From assembly GCA_009777925.1 (NCBI GenBank), contig WRKX01000013.1:1-34075 (forward strand): a stretch of 34,075 bases of DNA. Direction: 5' to 3'. Below are positions 8,885 through 19,871 of this stretch, one piece after another (positions within the stretch are counted from its first letter, which is position 1; each line of letters begins with the position of its first letter). Made by a program: the position numbers and the translations under genes. This stretch comes from Betaproteobacteria bacterium (lineage in GTDB: Bacteria; Pseudomonadota; Gammaproteobacteria; Burkholderiales; Rhodocyclaceae). The notes beneath the pieces are model-generated. The model saw only the letters and a program-made list of their open reading frames with translations, did not search any database and was not told the origin of the DNA.

Positions 8885-10028
8885 AAGATTTGTCCCCTTG
8901 TTGTTGGCAGTGAGCTTTCTCAGCGGCTGTTCGACCCTGGATTCCCTGAACCCATTTTCCAGCAGCACCAAGGTAAAGATGGCGGAATTGCCTGCCTTGC
9001 AGGAAAAGGCGCGTCCTCATTCCCTGTGGCGTTACTCCATCGGCAAGGCGGATGACGCGGTGTTCTACCCGGCTGTCGCCGGCAACGCTGTTTTTGTCGC
9101 TGCCGCAAACGGCAGTATCGCCCGCCTGGAAAACGGGGTGGAGAAATGGCGGATCAAAACGGACAAACCTCTTTCCGCAGGAGTTGGCAGTGATGGCGAG
9201 CAAGTTGTCGTCGCTTCCCGTCAGGGCGAGATACTTGCCTTCTCTGCCCACGATGGCTCGCCCTTGTGGCAGGCGCGGACCAACAGCGAAATTCTCGCGC
9301 CGCCGCTTGTTGAGGCAGGCATGATTGTCGTGCGCGGTGGCGATAACCGAATCAGCGCCTTTGACCCGGAAGGCAGGCGCAAATGGTTTTATCAGCGCCC
9401 GGTTCCCAACCTCTCGCTACGCAACACCGCGCCGATGGTATTTGCCAGCCAGTTCATCCTGACCGGCTTTCCCGGCGGCAAGTTGTTAGCTCTCTCCGAA
9501 CAAAACGGCGCACCGATATGGGAAGGCACGGTCGCGCTCCCCAAGGGCGCAACCGAGCTTGAGCGAATCTCCGACATCGTTTCCCCGCCTGCTGCCGCCG
9601 GAAATATCGGCTGCGCCGTCGCCTTTCAGGGACGGGTGACCTGCTTTGATTTCTCGCAGGGCGGCAGTTCCCTGTGGTCACGCGACATTTCTTCCTGGGC
9701 CGGACTATCTGTCGACCACAGCAGTGTTTTTATCACCGATGACGAAAGCGCCGTACATGCGCTTGATGTTAGTTCCGGCAGCAGCCGCTGGAAAATGGAT
9801 CGCCTGTTGCGCCGCAAGCTCACCGCGCCGCAAATCGTCGGCAGCGATTACCTTGCGGCAGGCGATGTGGAAGGCTACGTCCATATCATTGAGCGAATCA
9901 GTGGCCTCCTGGTCGGGCGCGCCAAAATTGACGGCTCGCCCATTCTGGTCATGCCTATACGCATTGCCAGCGATCAGATTCTGGTGCAGTCCAGGGATGG
10001 CACTATCGAGGCGCTGGAAATTCGATAA
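8877..10028 (+). CDS. bamB: Outer membrane protein assembly factor BamB (lipoprotein)
   Basis: BamB is the eight-bladed beta-propeller lipoprotein of the BAM complex, which inserts beta-barrel proteins into the outer membrane. The 383-residue product has a lipoprotein signal peptide with lipobox LSGC (Cys18), which LspA would process. Repeated PQQ-like blade motifs follow, including ENGVEKWRIKTDKPLSAGVG, AHDGSPLWQARTNSEILAPP and DVSSGSSRWKMDRLLRRKLT. It lies between yfgM and der as in many proteobacteria, starts inside the end of yfgM and is six bases ahead of der. Confidence 0.95.
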   Translation: MPKRFVPLLLAVSFLSGCSTLDSLNPFSSSTKVKMAELPALQEKARPHSLWRYSIGKADDAVFYPAVAGNAVFVAAANGSIARLENGVEKWRIKTDKPLSAGVGSDGEQVVVASRQGEILAFSAHDGSPLWQARTNSEILAPPLVEAGMIVVRGGDNRISAFDPEGRRKWFYQRPVPNLSLRNTAPMVFASQFILTGFPGGKLLALSEQNGAPIWEGTVALPKGATELERISDIVSPPAAAGNIGCAVAFQGRVTCFDFSQGGSSLWSRDISSWAGLSVDHSSVFITDDESAVHALDVSSGSSRWKMDRLLRRKLTAPQIVGSDYLAAGDVEGYVHIIERISGLLVGRAKIDGSPILVMPIRIASDQILVQSRDGTIEALEIR

Positions 10029-10034
10029 CAGCCC

Positions 10035-11360
10035 ATGAAACCAATTGTCGCGCTCATTGGTCGTCCCAATGTCGGGAAATCCACGCTGTTCAACCGCCTG
10101 ACCCGTAGCCGGAACGCGCTGGTTGCCGATTTTCCCGGCTTGACCCGCGACCGCCATTATGGGCATGGGCGGGTTGGCGACCAGGCCTTTCTGGTCGTAG
10201 ACACCGGCGGGTTTGAGCCGCTGGTCAGGGAAGGCATTATGTTCGCCATGGCGCGGCAGACTGAAGAAGCCATTATTGAGGCCGACGCGGTTATTCTGGT
10301 GGTAGATGGGCGCGACGGCATAACGCCGCAAGATCAGGATATTGCCGCCAGACTGCGCCGCCTGGAATGTCCCGTCGTGGTTGCCGTCAACAAGGCGGAA
10401 GGGATGCGGCACGGCGTCGTCACTGCCGAGTTCCATGAGCTTGGTCTGGGCGAACCGGAAGCCATCTCCGCCGCGCATGGCGAAGGCATCCATGCCCTGA
10501 TTGAGCGTACCCTGCAATGCTTCCCGGACGAGGACGCAGCAGAAGAGGAAAGCCAGCCCGCGCTGAAAATTGCTATCGCCGGGCGTCCCAATGTCGGCAA
10601 GTCAACCCTCATCAATACGCTGGTCGGAGAAGAGCGCGTCATTGCCTTTGACCAGCCCGGCACGACCCGCGACGCCATTGCCGTGGATTTCGAGCGCAAC
10701 GGCAAGAGTTACCGCCTGGTCGACACAGCAGGACTACGCAGAAAAGGCAGGGTATTCGAGGCGGTGGAAAAGTTCTCCGTCATCAAAACCCTGCAAGCAA
10801 TTGAGGGTGCGCAAGTAGCGATTCTCATGCTGGACGCCCGCCAGGACATATCCGATCAGGACGCGCATATCGCCGATTTCATCGTGCAAAGCGGGCGGGC
10901 TCTGGTCGTCGCCATCAATAAATGGGACGGGCTGGATGCCTACAAAAAAGAACAGATTCGCCAGATCGTTGCTTACAAGCTGAAATTTCTTGATTTTGCC
11001 CGCTTTCATTTCATCTCGGCGCGGGAAAATACCGGCATTGACAAACTCTTTGCTTCGGTTGACCAGGCATATGCTGCCGCTACCGCGAAACTGTCTACGC
11101 CCAAGCTAACCCGCGTCCTTCTGCATGCCGTCGCCCGCCAAGCGCCGCCCCGCCACGGCGCGTTCCGCCCCAAGATGCGTTACGCGCATCAGGGCGGCAT
11201 GAATCCCCCGATAATCGTTATTCACGGCAACGCCCTGGAGCGCATCCCGGGAAGTTATCGCCGTTATCTGGAAAACACTTTCCGGGAGGCTTTTCGTCTC
11301 ACCGGCACGCCGCTGCGCCTGCAATTCAACACGAGCCACAATCCATACGCCGACAAATAG
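10035..11360 (+). CDS. der: Ribosome biogenesis GTPase Der (EngA)
   Basis: Der is an essential GTPase with two tandem G domains and a C-terminal KH-like domain, required for 50S subunit maturation. In the 441-residue protein the P-loop GRPNVGKST appears twice, near residues 8-17 and 182-190. The matching G3/G4 elements are DTGG with NKAEG, and DTAGLRRKG with NKWDG. The KH-like part includes [15 protein letters not shown]. It is the last gene of the ndk-der run and converges with chpA, leaving only 32 bp between stops, in which I see no strong terminator hairpin. Confidence 0.97.
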   Translation: MKPIVALIGRPNVGKSTLFNRLTRSRNALVADFPGLTRDRHYGHGRVGDQAFLVVDTGGFEPLVREGIMFAMARQTEEAIIEADAVILVVDGRDGITPQDQDIAARLRRLECPVVVAVNKAEGMRHGVVTAEFHELGLGEPEAISAAHGEGIHALIERTLQCFPDEDAAEEESQPALKIAIAGRPNVGKSTLINTLVGEERVIAFDQPGTTRDAIAVDFERNGKSYRLVDTAGLRRKGRVFEAVEKFSVIKTLQAIEGAQVAILMLDARQDISDQDAHIADFIVQSGRALVVAINKWDGLDAYKKEQIRQIVAYKLKFLDFARFHFISARENTGIDKLFASVDQAYAAATAKLSTPKLTRVLLHAVARQAPPRHGAFRPKMRYAHQGGMNPPIIVIHGNALERIPGSYRRYLENTFREAFRLTGTPLRLQFNTSHNPYADK

Positions 11361-11392
11361 GTGGCAGGACATCCCCCACGGCGAATATTCCC

Positions 11393-14300
11393 TTACCGGC
11401 GGATATACCCGGCCAGCAACTCCAGCAACTCCTCTTCGTTATAGGGTTTGCCCAGATAATGATCGGCGCCGATTTCCTTCGCCAAATTGCGATGCTTGTC
11501 AGCCGTGCGCGAAGTAATCATGATGATGGGTATCTTCTTCAAACGTTGATCCGCGCGAATATTGCGAACAAGATCAAACCCGTCCATGCGTGGCATTTCA
11601 ATGTCAGACAGAATGGCATCCGGGACAAAGTCAAGCAGTTGCTCAAGCGCATCCACACCATCCTTGGCAAGCACAACCTGATAACCTTCACGCGCCAGAA
11701 GTCGGCTGGTAATCTTGCGCACGGTAAGCGAATCGTCAACGATCATGATCGAAGGCTGGCGGCTTACGCTTTCCGCCGCAACCGTCTTCGGAACTACATC
11801 CTGTCTGGCGGCTGCCTCCAGAATCTGACTGCCCACACCTGTCATCCGACTGGCAAGGGCAACCGGGTTCAGGATCAGCACCACCCTGCCATCGCCAAGG
11901 ACGGAAGCGCCAGCAATGCCGACAACCCGCGCCATTTGCGGCCCGACATTTTTCACCACAATTTCCTGATTGCCGTACATCTCGTCAATCAGCACCGCAA
12001 CCCGTTGATTACCGGAACGAAGCAGCATCACCCAGTAAAGACGGCGAGGCTCCTGCACAGTTGTATTGTCGCCCAAAAGACGCGGCAGATAGTGAAATGG
12101 ATAGTGCCGCCCCTGCCAGACCGCTTCACCCTTGCTTCGCATCTCATTGATGATGCGCTCCTTGACTTCCATGACCTGCTCGACCATGGCAGAAGGAACA
12201 GCAAACAGCCTGTCCGCCACCTGGATCAAAACAACCTGGGTAACGGCCAGAGTAAGCGGCAGATAGAGGCGGAAGGTCGCACCCTCACCGGGATTATTAA
12301 TAATTTCGATCCGCCCGCCAAGCGCGGAAATTTCCGTTTTAACCACATCCATGCCTACGCCTCGCCCGGCGACGCGGGAAACGCTGGATGCTGTGGAAAA
12401 TCCTGAGGTGAAGATGAAGTTCAGCAGCTCCTGGTCATTGATTTTCTGTCCTTGTTTCAGCAACCCGGCGCTTTCCGCCTTGGCGCGGATGCGAGCGACA
12501 TCCATCCCGCTGCCGTCGTCGGACAGGGTCAGAATGACTTCATTGCCCTCCTGCACAAGGGAAAGGACAATTTCGCCGGTCTCCGGCTTGCCCGCCGCAA
12601 TCCGCCCTTCTTGCGCTTCCAGGCCATGCGCAATCGCATTGCGCAACATGTGTTCCAGTGGCGAGAGGATTTTTTCCAGAACCGAACGGTCCATTTCCAC
12701 CTGCCCGCCATGAATGTCGAGATTGGCGCGTTTGTCAAGCTCCTTGGCGGTTAACCGCACCAGCCGGTAAAGGCGCTCGCTCTGGCTGTAAAACGGTACC
12801 ATGCGCACGCTCATCAGAGCTTGCTGCAGATGGCGATTCAGGCGTGCCTGGGCAATGATGGCCGCATCAGCGCCATCCAGATTCTTCAGGAGGTTTTGCT
12901 GCACCGTCGCCACGTCATTGACCGATTCGGCCATCATCCGGGTCAATTCCTGGAAGCGGGTGAAGCGGTCGAGTTCCAGCGGGTCAAAATCGGCTTTGGC
13001 ATCCATGCCGGTACGCGCCTGAATCTGGGTTTCCGCCTGAATTTCGATTTCCCGCAACTGGCGACGCAGACGGATAACGTTTTCGGTCAAATCAACCAGC
13101 GAGCCTTTCAGGTCGCGCATTTCGCCTTCAATCCGGGCGCGCGCGATGGAAAGCTCGCCCGCTTCGTTGACCAGTTGGTCAACCAAATCAGCGCGCACGC
13201 GCATCTGGGCGCGAGCGCCTTCGCCTTCCGGCACTGCCTGAATCTGAGGTGTCGGCTTTTCAGGCTCTTCCGCCAGTTGTTCAATTTGCCCAGACTGTGC
13301 AAGCGATGGCGCTTCCATCGGCATGACCGGCGCGCGTTCTCCCGCCAATGCCTTCCCAAGCGATGCCGGCGCGACAATCGCGGCAAAATTCCCCGCTCTA
13401 TACCGCTCAACCGTTTCGGCAAGGGTGTCTATGATTGAGGCAATTTCATCCAGGTCGGCGGCGCTTCCTCCATCGACATGCGCCAGTTCACCTACCCGCG
13501 TCTCCGTAGCGTGGGTCAGTTCGCCCAGATTCATCGCCCCCGCCATTCGCGCGCCGCCCTTGAAGGTATGCAGCAGACGAGCCAGGGCATGTGGCGCGGC
13601 TTCATCCTTCCTGTTGGCGCGCCAGGCAGTAATTTCTTTCTGGAAGCCGGAAAGCAAATCTATTGCTTCCTCCAGAAAAATCGGCATCAACTGATCGTCA
13701 AATTCGTCTTTCAGTATTGGCAGCACAAATTCCGGCTTGCTTTCTACCGGCGGAGCTTCGGCATAATCCACATCCAGACTGGGAACATTCGCGTCGTCCG
13801 CCATTGCCTGAAGAGCCGCAAATTCGCCAGTCGCCTCAACAGGCAGGTAGTTGCCTGCCGCCGTTGGTTCCTCATTTTCAGGCGCTCTATCCTGCGCGTG
13901 CAAAGCAGCGCTGATTTGACCGATTTGATCGCTTTCCTGTTCCTCAAAAGGCGCAGCGGCTACGGCAAGCGAAGAGAAATCCTCAAGAATTGAATCCGGC
14001 AGATGCGACTGCGGCACGTCAAAGCGATTATTTTCCAGTTCCTGCGCGGACACAACAACTGGTGCGGCAGGCGCAGGAAAGTCTTCAGAAATTGAATCAG
14101 GTAGATGAGGCTGCGGCATCTCAACCTGATTGCTTTCTGGCTCTTCTACAAGCTCAGCGGGTATGGCAAGCGAGGAAAAGTCCGCAAGAATTGAATCCGG
14201 CAGATGAGCCTGCGGCATATCAAAATGATTGCCTTCCGGCTCTTTCGCAGAGGCAACGGCTACGACAGGCAGAGGGAAATCTCCAGAAATTGAACCCGGC

Positions 14301-17300
14301 AGCTCAGGCAGCGGAGTATCAAACTGCTCGCTCCTATCTTCTTCCGCCGCTACAGTCGGTATAGGTGGGTACTCTGGAATTGAATCCGGCAGATCAAGCT
14401 GTGCTATATCGGGCAGGATGTAATCGCTTAGCTGCTCACCCTCCTCCGTACCTGCCAGTATGGCATAAGCTGCGTCAACATCTTCCTGCGCAACAAATTC
14501 AACGCTAGGCTCTTCTTCATACGGCTCGGCCTTGAAGTCCTCCTCCACGGCTGGCGGATACAACGCGCTCAGCATTTTGATTAACTTGTTTCTCGCCTCC
14601 GGCATATTGCCTTCAGACAGGCTGGCCTGCATCGCAACCAGTGTTTCAACGGTCTGCCCAAGAATTTCCATGCCTTCCAATGACGCGCGCCGGTCGCTCT
14701 CGTTACGCCGCAGGAGCGCCATTTCCAGTTCATGCGCCAGCGTATTGATCGGTTTGATCCCAACCGTGCCGGCAATCCCCGCAAGGGTATGCGCGGCGCG
14801 CCCGACTTCATAAGGAGTATCCATGCTCGACGACTGCTCAAGCATGCTTATGAAGTTTTGCAGGGTGTTCAGATGACCGGTTGATTCATCCCTGAAAATC
14901 TCATAAAGCTGCGGCGAAATAGAAAGACCGTCTATAATGATATTTTTTTCTTCCCCTTTATTTTCCTGCTCCAGAGCGGCGGGGTACTCAGATTGCTCAG
15001 GAGCGACGATAGGGTTTTCCGGCGCACCCCTTTCATTTGCTTCAACTTCAAGCGCCGGTACTTCTTCAGTTGCTTCCCCGATGTCAAGCACGTCCGCAAA
15101 GTTTTCCAACCGCGCGTCTTCAATGACCGCCTCTTCGACCAAAGGCTCAATGCCCGCAAAAATCTGCGATGCCGACATGTCAATCTCTGTTCCCTCCATT
15201 TGTGAGGCAGATAAATCAATATCGGGTTTTTCTTCTGTTTCAGGCTCTTCCGCCGCACCCGGCACTGCCGAAACCTCCCCGCCCGCGCCGCGCATGGCGT
15301 TCGCGTGCGCGATCAGCGCGGTTCTATTCGGAATAGAAGCATGATCGCGCGCGGAAATGGCGTTTACCCAGACAAGGAAAGTCTGATGCGCTTCCTGGAT
15401 CATCTCCAGCAATTCAGGCGTGACCAGCATTTCCTGGCGCAGCCAGAGATTAAGGGTCTGTTCCACCTCCCAGGCAGTCTCGCCCAGGTCTTTCAGACCC
15501 ACCATGCGTCCGCTGCCCTTCAGGGTATGAATGGAACGCCGAATGACCATCAGGTTTTCAACATCATTCGGCTGCTGGTAGAGAACATCAAGATTTTCCC
15601 GGATGGTTGCCAGAACTTCCTGAGCTTCTTCCAAAAAGATTTCGAGCAGCTCGGCATCCAGTTCTTCTTCGCCTGCTTCTACCAACTGCATGGTTTCTGC
15701 CGAAGGTTGCGGCAGCACGGGCGGCGAGCTGATCGGCGCCAACGCTTCCGCCACCGCTTCTACTCTTGGCGCGCTTTCCTTCGTTTTCTTCAACGCCTTG
15801 AGCGCCGCCTTGGCCTGCGAAAGAAGCGCTTCGTCCGCAACCAGATCCGCATCCTTTTGCAAGCCTTCCAAACGGCTTGCCAGTTGGTTGCGCAGCTTCG
15901 CGTTCTCCGGATCGGCTTGCAGGGCGCTCAGGAGATTTCTGGTTTCCGCCTTCAGTTTTTCCAGTTGCAATTCAACGCTGGCAACAGTTTCTTTTTCTTC
16001 TTCCGCCTCTTCGTCTTCAATCTCAGCGGGAGAAATCACGCGCACTTCAAATTTGTGTCGGAATTCGCCAAAACTGATCTCGCCGCCTGCAAGCGCATCC
16101 ACGAAAAAGCCCAGGGTGGAAATTTCCCGCGCAACTTCTTCACACGCAACACTATCCGCAACGTAATCCGGCCTGGCAAAAGCCAATACCCGCTCTTTGC
16201 AGGCTTTCAGATAGGCAACAGCCTCTTCCTGACCCAGAATGGACAACGCGCCCGCAACCTGGTTTAACGGAGTTTCCAGTTCCAATGCCTGCGGGCGCTT
16301 GCTGTTGTCGCGGAAAAAATCGTCCAGCAGTTGTTCAACTTCGCCCAGATTGGTCTGAATTTCCCGCGCTACCTGAGTCATCAGCATCTTTTCCTGGGCG
16401 CGGCGGGTCATCTCATCAAGAATCGGCGCGTCGGCGTCAGCCAGCGTCTGCCCGACGCGGCAACTTGTCAGGCGCTGCACGACCAGCGCCATTTGTGCCG
16501 GGAAGTCTCCGCCCAGATGCGAATAGTTTTCCAGCGCGTGCTGCATCAGGATCAGGGCAGTAGCAACTTCCATCGCCAGCGTGTCCGTCTGCCTTGATGC
16601 GTCCGCTATTAGCCAGACCGCCGTGGAAAGCAGCGCCTCAGACAACGGCTTTAATTCTTCTCCCAATACTGCGACATATTGAGGCGCGTTTTTGCTTTGT
16701 TCCACGAAAGCAGTAAGCGCTGGGGCGCTGCCGGAACAAAAACGGTTCCACTGCTCACTGGCGGCGGCAATGATCTCTTTCAGCGAGTGCAGCGCGCTTG
16801 CCTGCGCCATGTTGATTTCCTGCAGCGCCTGATCCTTTGTGGGAATCAACCGCTTCAACCGGTAGACGTCCTGAATTTCCTTTAGCAGCGGATCAGCGCT
16901 CTCCGGCATGTTCGCCACATAGTATAGACAATCACGCAAAAGGCGCTCGGCGATACCGGGATTTCCCTCCTGCAAGCGGCGAATTTGCTGGTCAATACGG
17001 GCGCAGAGGGAACGCGCGTCGCCGATTTTCTCGCCACCATTCAGGAGCGATGTCACAAAGCCCAGCGCAGCCCACCAGAACGCCCGCACCGAAGGCGAAG
17101 TCTGCGTTATCTCGATGTGTCTCAGAGCGGCGCGCATCTTGGAAAGCCCATCTTTCGCCTGCTCCTTGTCCCTGGCGCGCAGCCAGATCAACAAGCCTTT
17201 CTGGAAAAGAACCCGCTCGGCATGGATAAATTTCTCGCGCGCGGCATTGGAAAGTTCCCTGATTTTAGCCTTGCGCCTGGGCGGGCGCCGGGAGAGATCG

Positions 17301-17734
17301 GGGAAGAACAAATCAATCGGATTAGTCTGCTGTTTTCCCAGGGCAGCGGCAATTTCCCGATAGATCGGCAGAAGGCGCAAAGGCTGATGCGGCTCGCCAA
17401 CCAGCAAATCGCTCAAATACTGGCGCAGCATGGAAAATCCACGCTCAACAACCGCAATCGCGCTGACTACGTTGGCCGCTTCGCCACTTTCCACCTGGGC
17501 AAGAATGGTATCCAGCGCCTCGGTGACCTGGATCACACCGTCAATGCCAACCATGGTCAACGCGCCGTGCGCCTGCTGCAAATGGGTACGGGCAAATTTG
17601 ACGCGCGTGCTTTCGCGTTCAGTCAGGTATTCTTTCAATGCGCCAAGAGCCGCATTCAGCGCGACATCAATTTCTCCCTTAACCCAGCTCAAGGGAGAAA
17701 TGTCAAAACCATTGTTTTCCGTAATGGCACTCAT
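11393..17734 (-). CDS. chpA: ChpA/PilL: giant hybrid CheA-type histidine kinase with multiple HPt domains and C-terminal receiver
   Basis: This is the 2113-residue kinase of the Pil-Chp system, which controls type IV pilus activity. The N-terminal 600 residues are helical and FimL-like. Three histidine phosphotransfer sites are visible: IHTLKGSGRM (His about 736), AAHTLAGIAG (about 982) and LLHTFKGGARM (about 1389). The CheA catalytic core follows, with N box HMLRNAIAHGLE (about 1695), DDGSGMD (about 1739) and GRGVGMD (about 1790). A CheW-like domain spans about 1825-1965. The receiver domain has Asp about 2044 (ILSDIEMPRMDG) and Lys about 2096 (LGKPYNE). Residues about 1113-1275 are an acidic/proline linker of five imperfect repeats. 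P. aeruginosa ChpA carries more phosphotransfer sites. The start lies 10 bp after the pilJ stop; there is no adjacent cheB- or pilK-like gene. Confidence 0.95.
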   Translation of the reverse strand: MSAITENNGFDISPLSWVKGEIDVALNAALGALKEYLTERESTRVKFARTHLQQAHGALTMVGIDGVIQVTEALDTILAQVESGEAANVVSAIAVVERGFSMLRQYLSDLLVGEPHQPLRLLPIYREIAAALGKQQTNPIDLFFPDLSRRPPRRKAKIRELSNAAREKFIHAERVLFQKGLLIWLRARDKEQAKDGLSKMRAALRHIEITQTSPSVRAFWWAALGFVTSLLNGGEKIGDARSLCARIDQQIRRLQEGNPGIAERLLRDCLYYVANMPESADPLLKEIQDVYRLKRLIPTKDQALQEINMAQASALHSLKEIIAAASEQWNRFCSGSAPALTAFVEQSKNAPQYVAVLGEELKPLSEALLSTAVWLIADASRQTDTLAMEVATALILMQHALENYSHLGGDFPAQMALVVQRLTSCRVGQTLADADAPILDEMTRRAQEKMLMTQVAREIQTNLGEVEQLLDDFFRDNSKRPQALELETPLNQVAGALSILGQEEAVAYLKACKERVLAFARPDYVADSVACEEVAREISTLGFFVDALAGGEISFGEFRHKFEVRVISPAEIEDEEAEEEKETVASVELQLEKLKAETRNLLSALQADPENAKLRNQLASRLEGLQKDADLVADEALLSQAKAALKALKKTKESAPRVEAVAEALAPISSPPVLPQPSAETMQLVEAGEEELDAELLEIFLEEAQEVLATIRENLDVLYQQPNDVENLMVIRRSIHTLKGSGRMVGLKDLGETAWEVEQTLNLWLRQEMLVTPELLEMIQEAHQTFLVWVNAISARDHASIPNRTALIAHANAMRGAGGEVSAVPGAAEEPETEEKPDIDLSASQMEGTEIDMSASQIFAGIEPLVEEAVIEDARLENFADVLDIGEATEEVPALEVEANERGAPENPIVAPEQSEYPAALEQENKGEEKNIIIDGLSISPQLYEIFRDESTGHLNTLQNFISMLEQSSSMDTPYEVGRAAHTLAGIAGTVGIKPINTLAHELEMALLRRNESDRRASLEGMEILGQTVETLVAMQASLSEGNMPEARNKLIKMLSALYPPAVEEDFKAEPYEEEPSVEFVAQEDVDAAYAILAGTEEGEQLSDYILPDIAQLDLPDSIPEYPPIPTVAAEEDRSEQFDTPLPELPGSISGDFPLPVVAVASAKEPEGNHFDMPQAHLPDSILADFSSLAIPAELVEEPESNQVEMPQPHLPDSISEDFPAPAAPVVVSAQELENNRFDVPQSHLPDSILEDFSSLAVAAAPFEEQESDQIGQISAALHAQDRAPENEEPTAAGNYLPVEATGEFAALQAMADDANVPSLDVDYAEAPPVESKPEFVLPILKDEFDDQLMPIFLEEAIDLLSGFQKEITAWRANRKDEAAPHALARLLHTFKGGARMAGAMNLGELTHATETRVGELAHVDGGSAADLDEIASIIDTLAETVERYRAGNFAAIVAPASLGKALAGERAPVMPMEAPSLAQSGQIEQLAEEPEKPTPQIQAVPEGEGARAQMRVRADLVDQLVNEAGELSIARARIEGEMRDLKGSLVDLTENVIRLRRQLREIEIQAETQIQARTGMDAKADFDPLELDRFTRFQELTRMMAESVNDVATVQQNLLKNLDGADAAIIAQARLNRHLQQALMSVRMVPFYSQSERLYRLVRLTAKELDKRANLDIHGGQVEMDRSVLEKILSPLEHMLRNAIAHGLEAQEGRIAAGKPETGEIVLSLVQEGNEVILTLSDDGSGMDVARIRAKAESAGLLKQGQKINDQELLNFIFTSGFSTASSVSRVAGRGVGMDVVKTEISALGGRIEIINNPGEGATFRLYLPLTLAVTQVVLIQVADRLFAVPSAMVEQVMEVKERIINEMRSKGEAVWQGRHYPFHYLPRLLGDNTTVQEPRRLYWVMLLRSGNQRVAVLIDEMYGNQEIVVKNVGPQMARVVGIAGASVLGDGRVVLILNPVALASRMTGVGSQILEAAARQDVVPKTVAAESVSRQPSIMIVDDSLTVRKITSRLLAREGYQVVLAKDGVDALEQLLDFVPDAILSDIEMPRMDGFDLVRNIRADQRLKKIPIIMITSRTADKHRNLAKEIGADHYLGKPYNEEELLELLAGYIRR
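13930..14420 (-). repeat. Imperfect tandem repeats inside chpA (about 90-102 bp period)
   Basis: The + strand shows AATTGAATCCGGCAGATG-like cores at 13988, 14090, 14189, 14288 and 14378, spaced 102, 99, 99 and 90 bp apart. In the protein these give five copies of LPDSI.EDF-like units, each followed by an alanine/proline stretch and an acidic segment leading to PQ.HLPDSI. The unit lengths are multiples of three, so copy number could change without breaking the frame. The repeats lie in the linker between the second and third HPt domains. Confidence 0.85.
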
Positions 17735-17744
17735 AACAAAGCTC

Positions 17745-19856
17745 TTAGCTGACCTTGAAACCGGCGACTGATCCCTTCAATTCCGAAGCAAGGGCATTCA
17801 ATTCATCCACCGCTCTGGCGGTGTGGTTGGTACTGACCGTGGTTTGTCGGGTAATATGCAAAATATCCTGCATCAATTTGGCGACCTGTGTCGCCGAATG
17901 CGATTGCTCCTGAGTCGCGCCAGAGATGTTTTCAATCAGCGCTGCAAGGTCACGCGATACCTGACCGATTTCCGCCAACGCCTGACCTGCCGTATCAGAA
18001 CGCTTCGCGCCCTCAACCACGCCCTGGGTAGATTGCTCCATGGCGGAAACCGCGTCCTGGGTATCGGTCTGAATGGTCTTGACCAGCGCGGAAATCTGCT
18101 TGGTCGCCTCGGCGGAACGTTCCGCCAGTCGCTGCACCTCTTCCGCAACCACCGTAAAGCCTCGTCCGGCTTCGCCCGCCGAAGCCGCCTGAATAGCGGC
18201 GTTCAAGGCCAGCACGTTCGTCTGTTCGGTAATATCGGAAATCAGCTCCACAATCTCGCCGATCTCCTGCGAGGACTCGCCCAACCGTTTGATACGCTTG
18301 GCGGTATCCTGAATCTGCTCCCGAATTTCGTTCATACTGCGGATAGAATCCTGCACGGCTGTCGTGCCTTTATCCGCAGCTTCCAGAGAAGAGCGCGCTA
18401 CCTGCGCAGACTGTGCCGCATGCCCCGAAACCGCCTGCATGGACTCGGCCATTGCCAACACCGAATTGCCCGCCAGATTGATTTCTTCACCCTGCTTCGC
18501 GGCGGCCGCCAGAAGCTCGGTGGATGTTTTCCGCGCGACTTCGGTTGCCTGCGTCACACGGGTAGACGCATCGTTGATCCGCCCTACCAGAACGCGTAAT
18601 TCTTCAATCGTGTAGTTGATGGAGTCCGCGATTGCGCCGGTAATGTCTTCCGATACCGTCGCGGTTACGGTCAGGTCACCGTCCGCCAAATCGCCCAATT
18701 CGTTCATCAGACGCAGAATGGCTTCCTGATTCTGCCGATTGGTGGAGTCTGACGCCTGCCGTTGCAGATCGGCTTCTTCCGCCCGACCATAGGACTCCCT
18801 TATATAATCCACTCCCACCCATCCTAACAGACCCAGCATAAGAAAGGATAGCACGGCAATAACAATAACATGCCAGCCGCGCGAATCCAGTTTTTTCTGA
18901 TAGGCGTCATAAAGTTTGTTCGCTTCCCCATATAGCGTGTTGCTTTCCAGAAAGATATTGGAGCCTGCCTGTTTGGCTTGTTCCAGATGGTGCAGCGACG
19001 CCATGATGCCGCTGATCACCTCCTGGTTGGCGGAAAACACATTGCCAAGATCGCGCGCGAGCGCCCTTGATTCAGCGCTACCCATCTTGCCCATTTCATC
19101 CAGCAGCGTTTCAAAATCCGTCATGTTGTTGAACAGCGCGAGCGACACATCCGGGCGGATGATGTCGCTCCCCTGAAGATAATTGACGTTTTTGGCAATG
19201 CTTTGGGTCAACATCCACAATTGGCTGGCCACTGCGGAAGCCCTGCCGGTATCACTGGTCTGGAGGGCAACCAGCCGCGCTCCAAGCTCCTGAAAGGAAG
19301 CGTCGTTTTCATTTACAGCGGTCGTATTCTTTTTAAACGCCGCCAACGCCGCTTCCTGCTGCGTAAGGAGCGCTACCGACTTTTTCGAACGATCCCATTG
19401 CTCATTAAGGGTGTTGAGTGTGCCAAGCATATCGTCCGGCGACTCGGAAACCTCTACCGAACCGATCATTCCGCCCTGTTTCAGAACGGTCAACAAATTG
19501 GAAAAATCATTGCTTGCCTGCTTTAACTGGTCAATAGAATTTGCGTCCCCCTGCACAGCCATAGCGGAGCTTTTTGCCAATCGCTGCGAGAGCATTCTCA
19601 GATCACTGGCGGCAGACACATAGGCCATTCCCTCTTTTGAGGAAATATTACTGTGGTATACCAGGCCAAAGGTGATGACAAAGAGAAGAAGCAGAAGGGC
19701 GATCTTGCCCTCAAAACCCTGAGCCTTTCTGCGCTCATTGTCCGCGCTTTTTCTTTTTTTCTTTCGCCCGGAAACAGGGCGTACCGGCGAAAGAGTCAAC
19801 GCGCTATCCAGGTTATGTTCTTTTTTGCCGAATGGTAAGGAAAATTTGAAGGCCAT
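17745..19856 (-). CDS. pilJ: PilJ: methyl-accepting chemotaxis protein of the Pil-Chp system
   Basis: This 703-residue transmembrane chemoreceptor begins with a basic cytoplasmic N-terminus. TM1 is at about 51-68 ([19 protein letters not shown]). A long periplasmic PilJ-type helical sensor region (about 70-325) follows, then TM2 (about 329-348, [19 protein letters not shown]), a HAMP-like stretch and the signalling domain. The signalling hairpin is around 546-585 ([20 protein letters not shown], then [13 protein letters not shown]). It should sit in the inner membrane at the cell pole and act through PilI and ChpA. Gaps of 15 bp from pilI and 10 bp to chpA fit a single transcript. Confidence 0.95.
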   Translation of the reverse strand: MAFKFSLPFGKKEHNLDSALTLSPVRPVSGRKKKRKSADNERRKAQGFEGKIALLLLLFVITFGLVYHSNISSKEGMAYVSAASDLRMLSQRLAKSSAMAVQGDANSIDQLKQASNDFSNLLTVLKQGGMIGSVEVSESPDDMLGTLNTLNEQWDRSKKSVALLTQQEAALAAFKKNTTAVNENDASFQELGARLVALQTSDTGRASAVASQLWMLTQSIAKNVNYLQGSDIIRPDVSLALFNNMTDFETLLDEMGKMGSAESRALARDLGNVFSANQEVISGIMASLHHLEQAKQAGSNIFLESNTLYGEANKLYDAYQKKLDSRGWHVIVIAVLSFLMLGLLGWVGVDYIRESYGRAEEADLQRQASDSTNRQNQEAILRLMNELGDLADGDLTVTATVSEDITGAIADSINYTIEELRVLVGRINDASTRVTQATEVARKTSTELLAAAAKQGEEINLAGNSVLAMAESMQAVSGHAAQSAQVARSSLEAADKGTTAVQDSIRSMNEIREQIQDTAKRIKRLGESSQEIGEIVELISDITEQTNVLALNAAIQAASAGEAGRGFTVVAEEVQRLAERSAEATKQISALVKTIQTDTQDAVSAMEQSTQGVVEGAKRSDTAGQALAEIGQVSRDLAALIENISGATQEQSHSATQVAKLMQDILHITRQTTVSTNHTARAVDELNALASELKGSVAGFKVS

Positions 19857-19871
19857 AGTTAATCTCCACGG

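Noticed and set aside
11361-11392. Possible bidirectional terminator between der and chpA
   Set aside because: Only a weak GTGG/CCAC pairing in 32 bp and no T run; not enough to call.
13990-14364. 124-aa ORF with apparent internal repeats on the + strand
   Set aside because: Its repeats are the antisense reading of the chpA linker repeats; no start context or known family.
13930-14420. Regularly spaced repeats considered as a CRISPR array
   Set aside because: The period is about 100 bp, units are imperfect and in frame within chpA, and no cas genes are nearby.
15305-16267. 320-aa + strand ORF opposite chpA
   Set aside because: Antisense shadow; low-complexity F/R/Q-rich translation caused by reading a coiled-coil coding region backwards.
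17823-18599. 258-aa + strand ORF opposite pilJ
   Set aside because: Antisense of the MCP signalling domain; R/G/L-rich with no recognisable motif.
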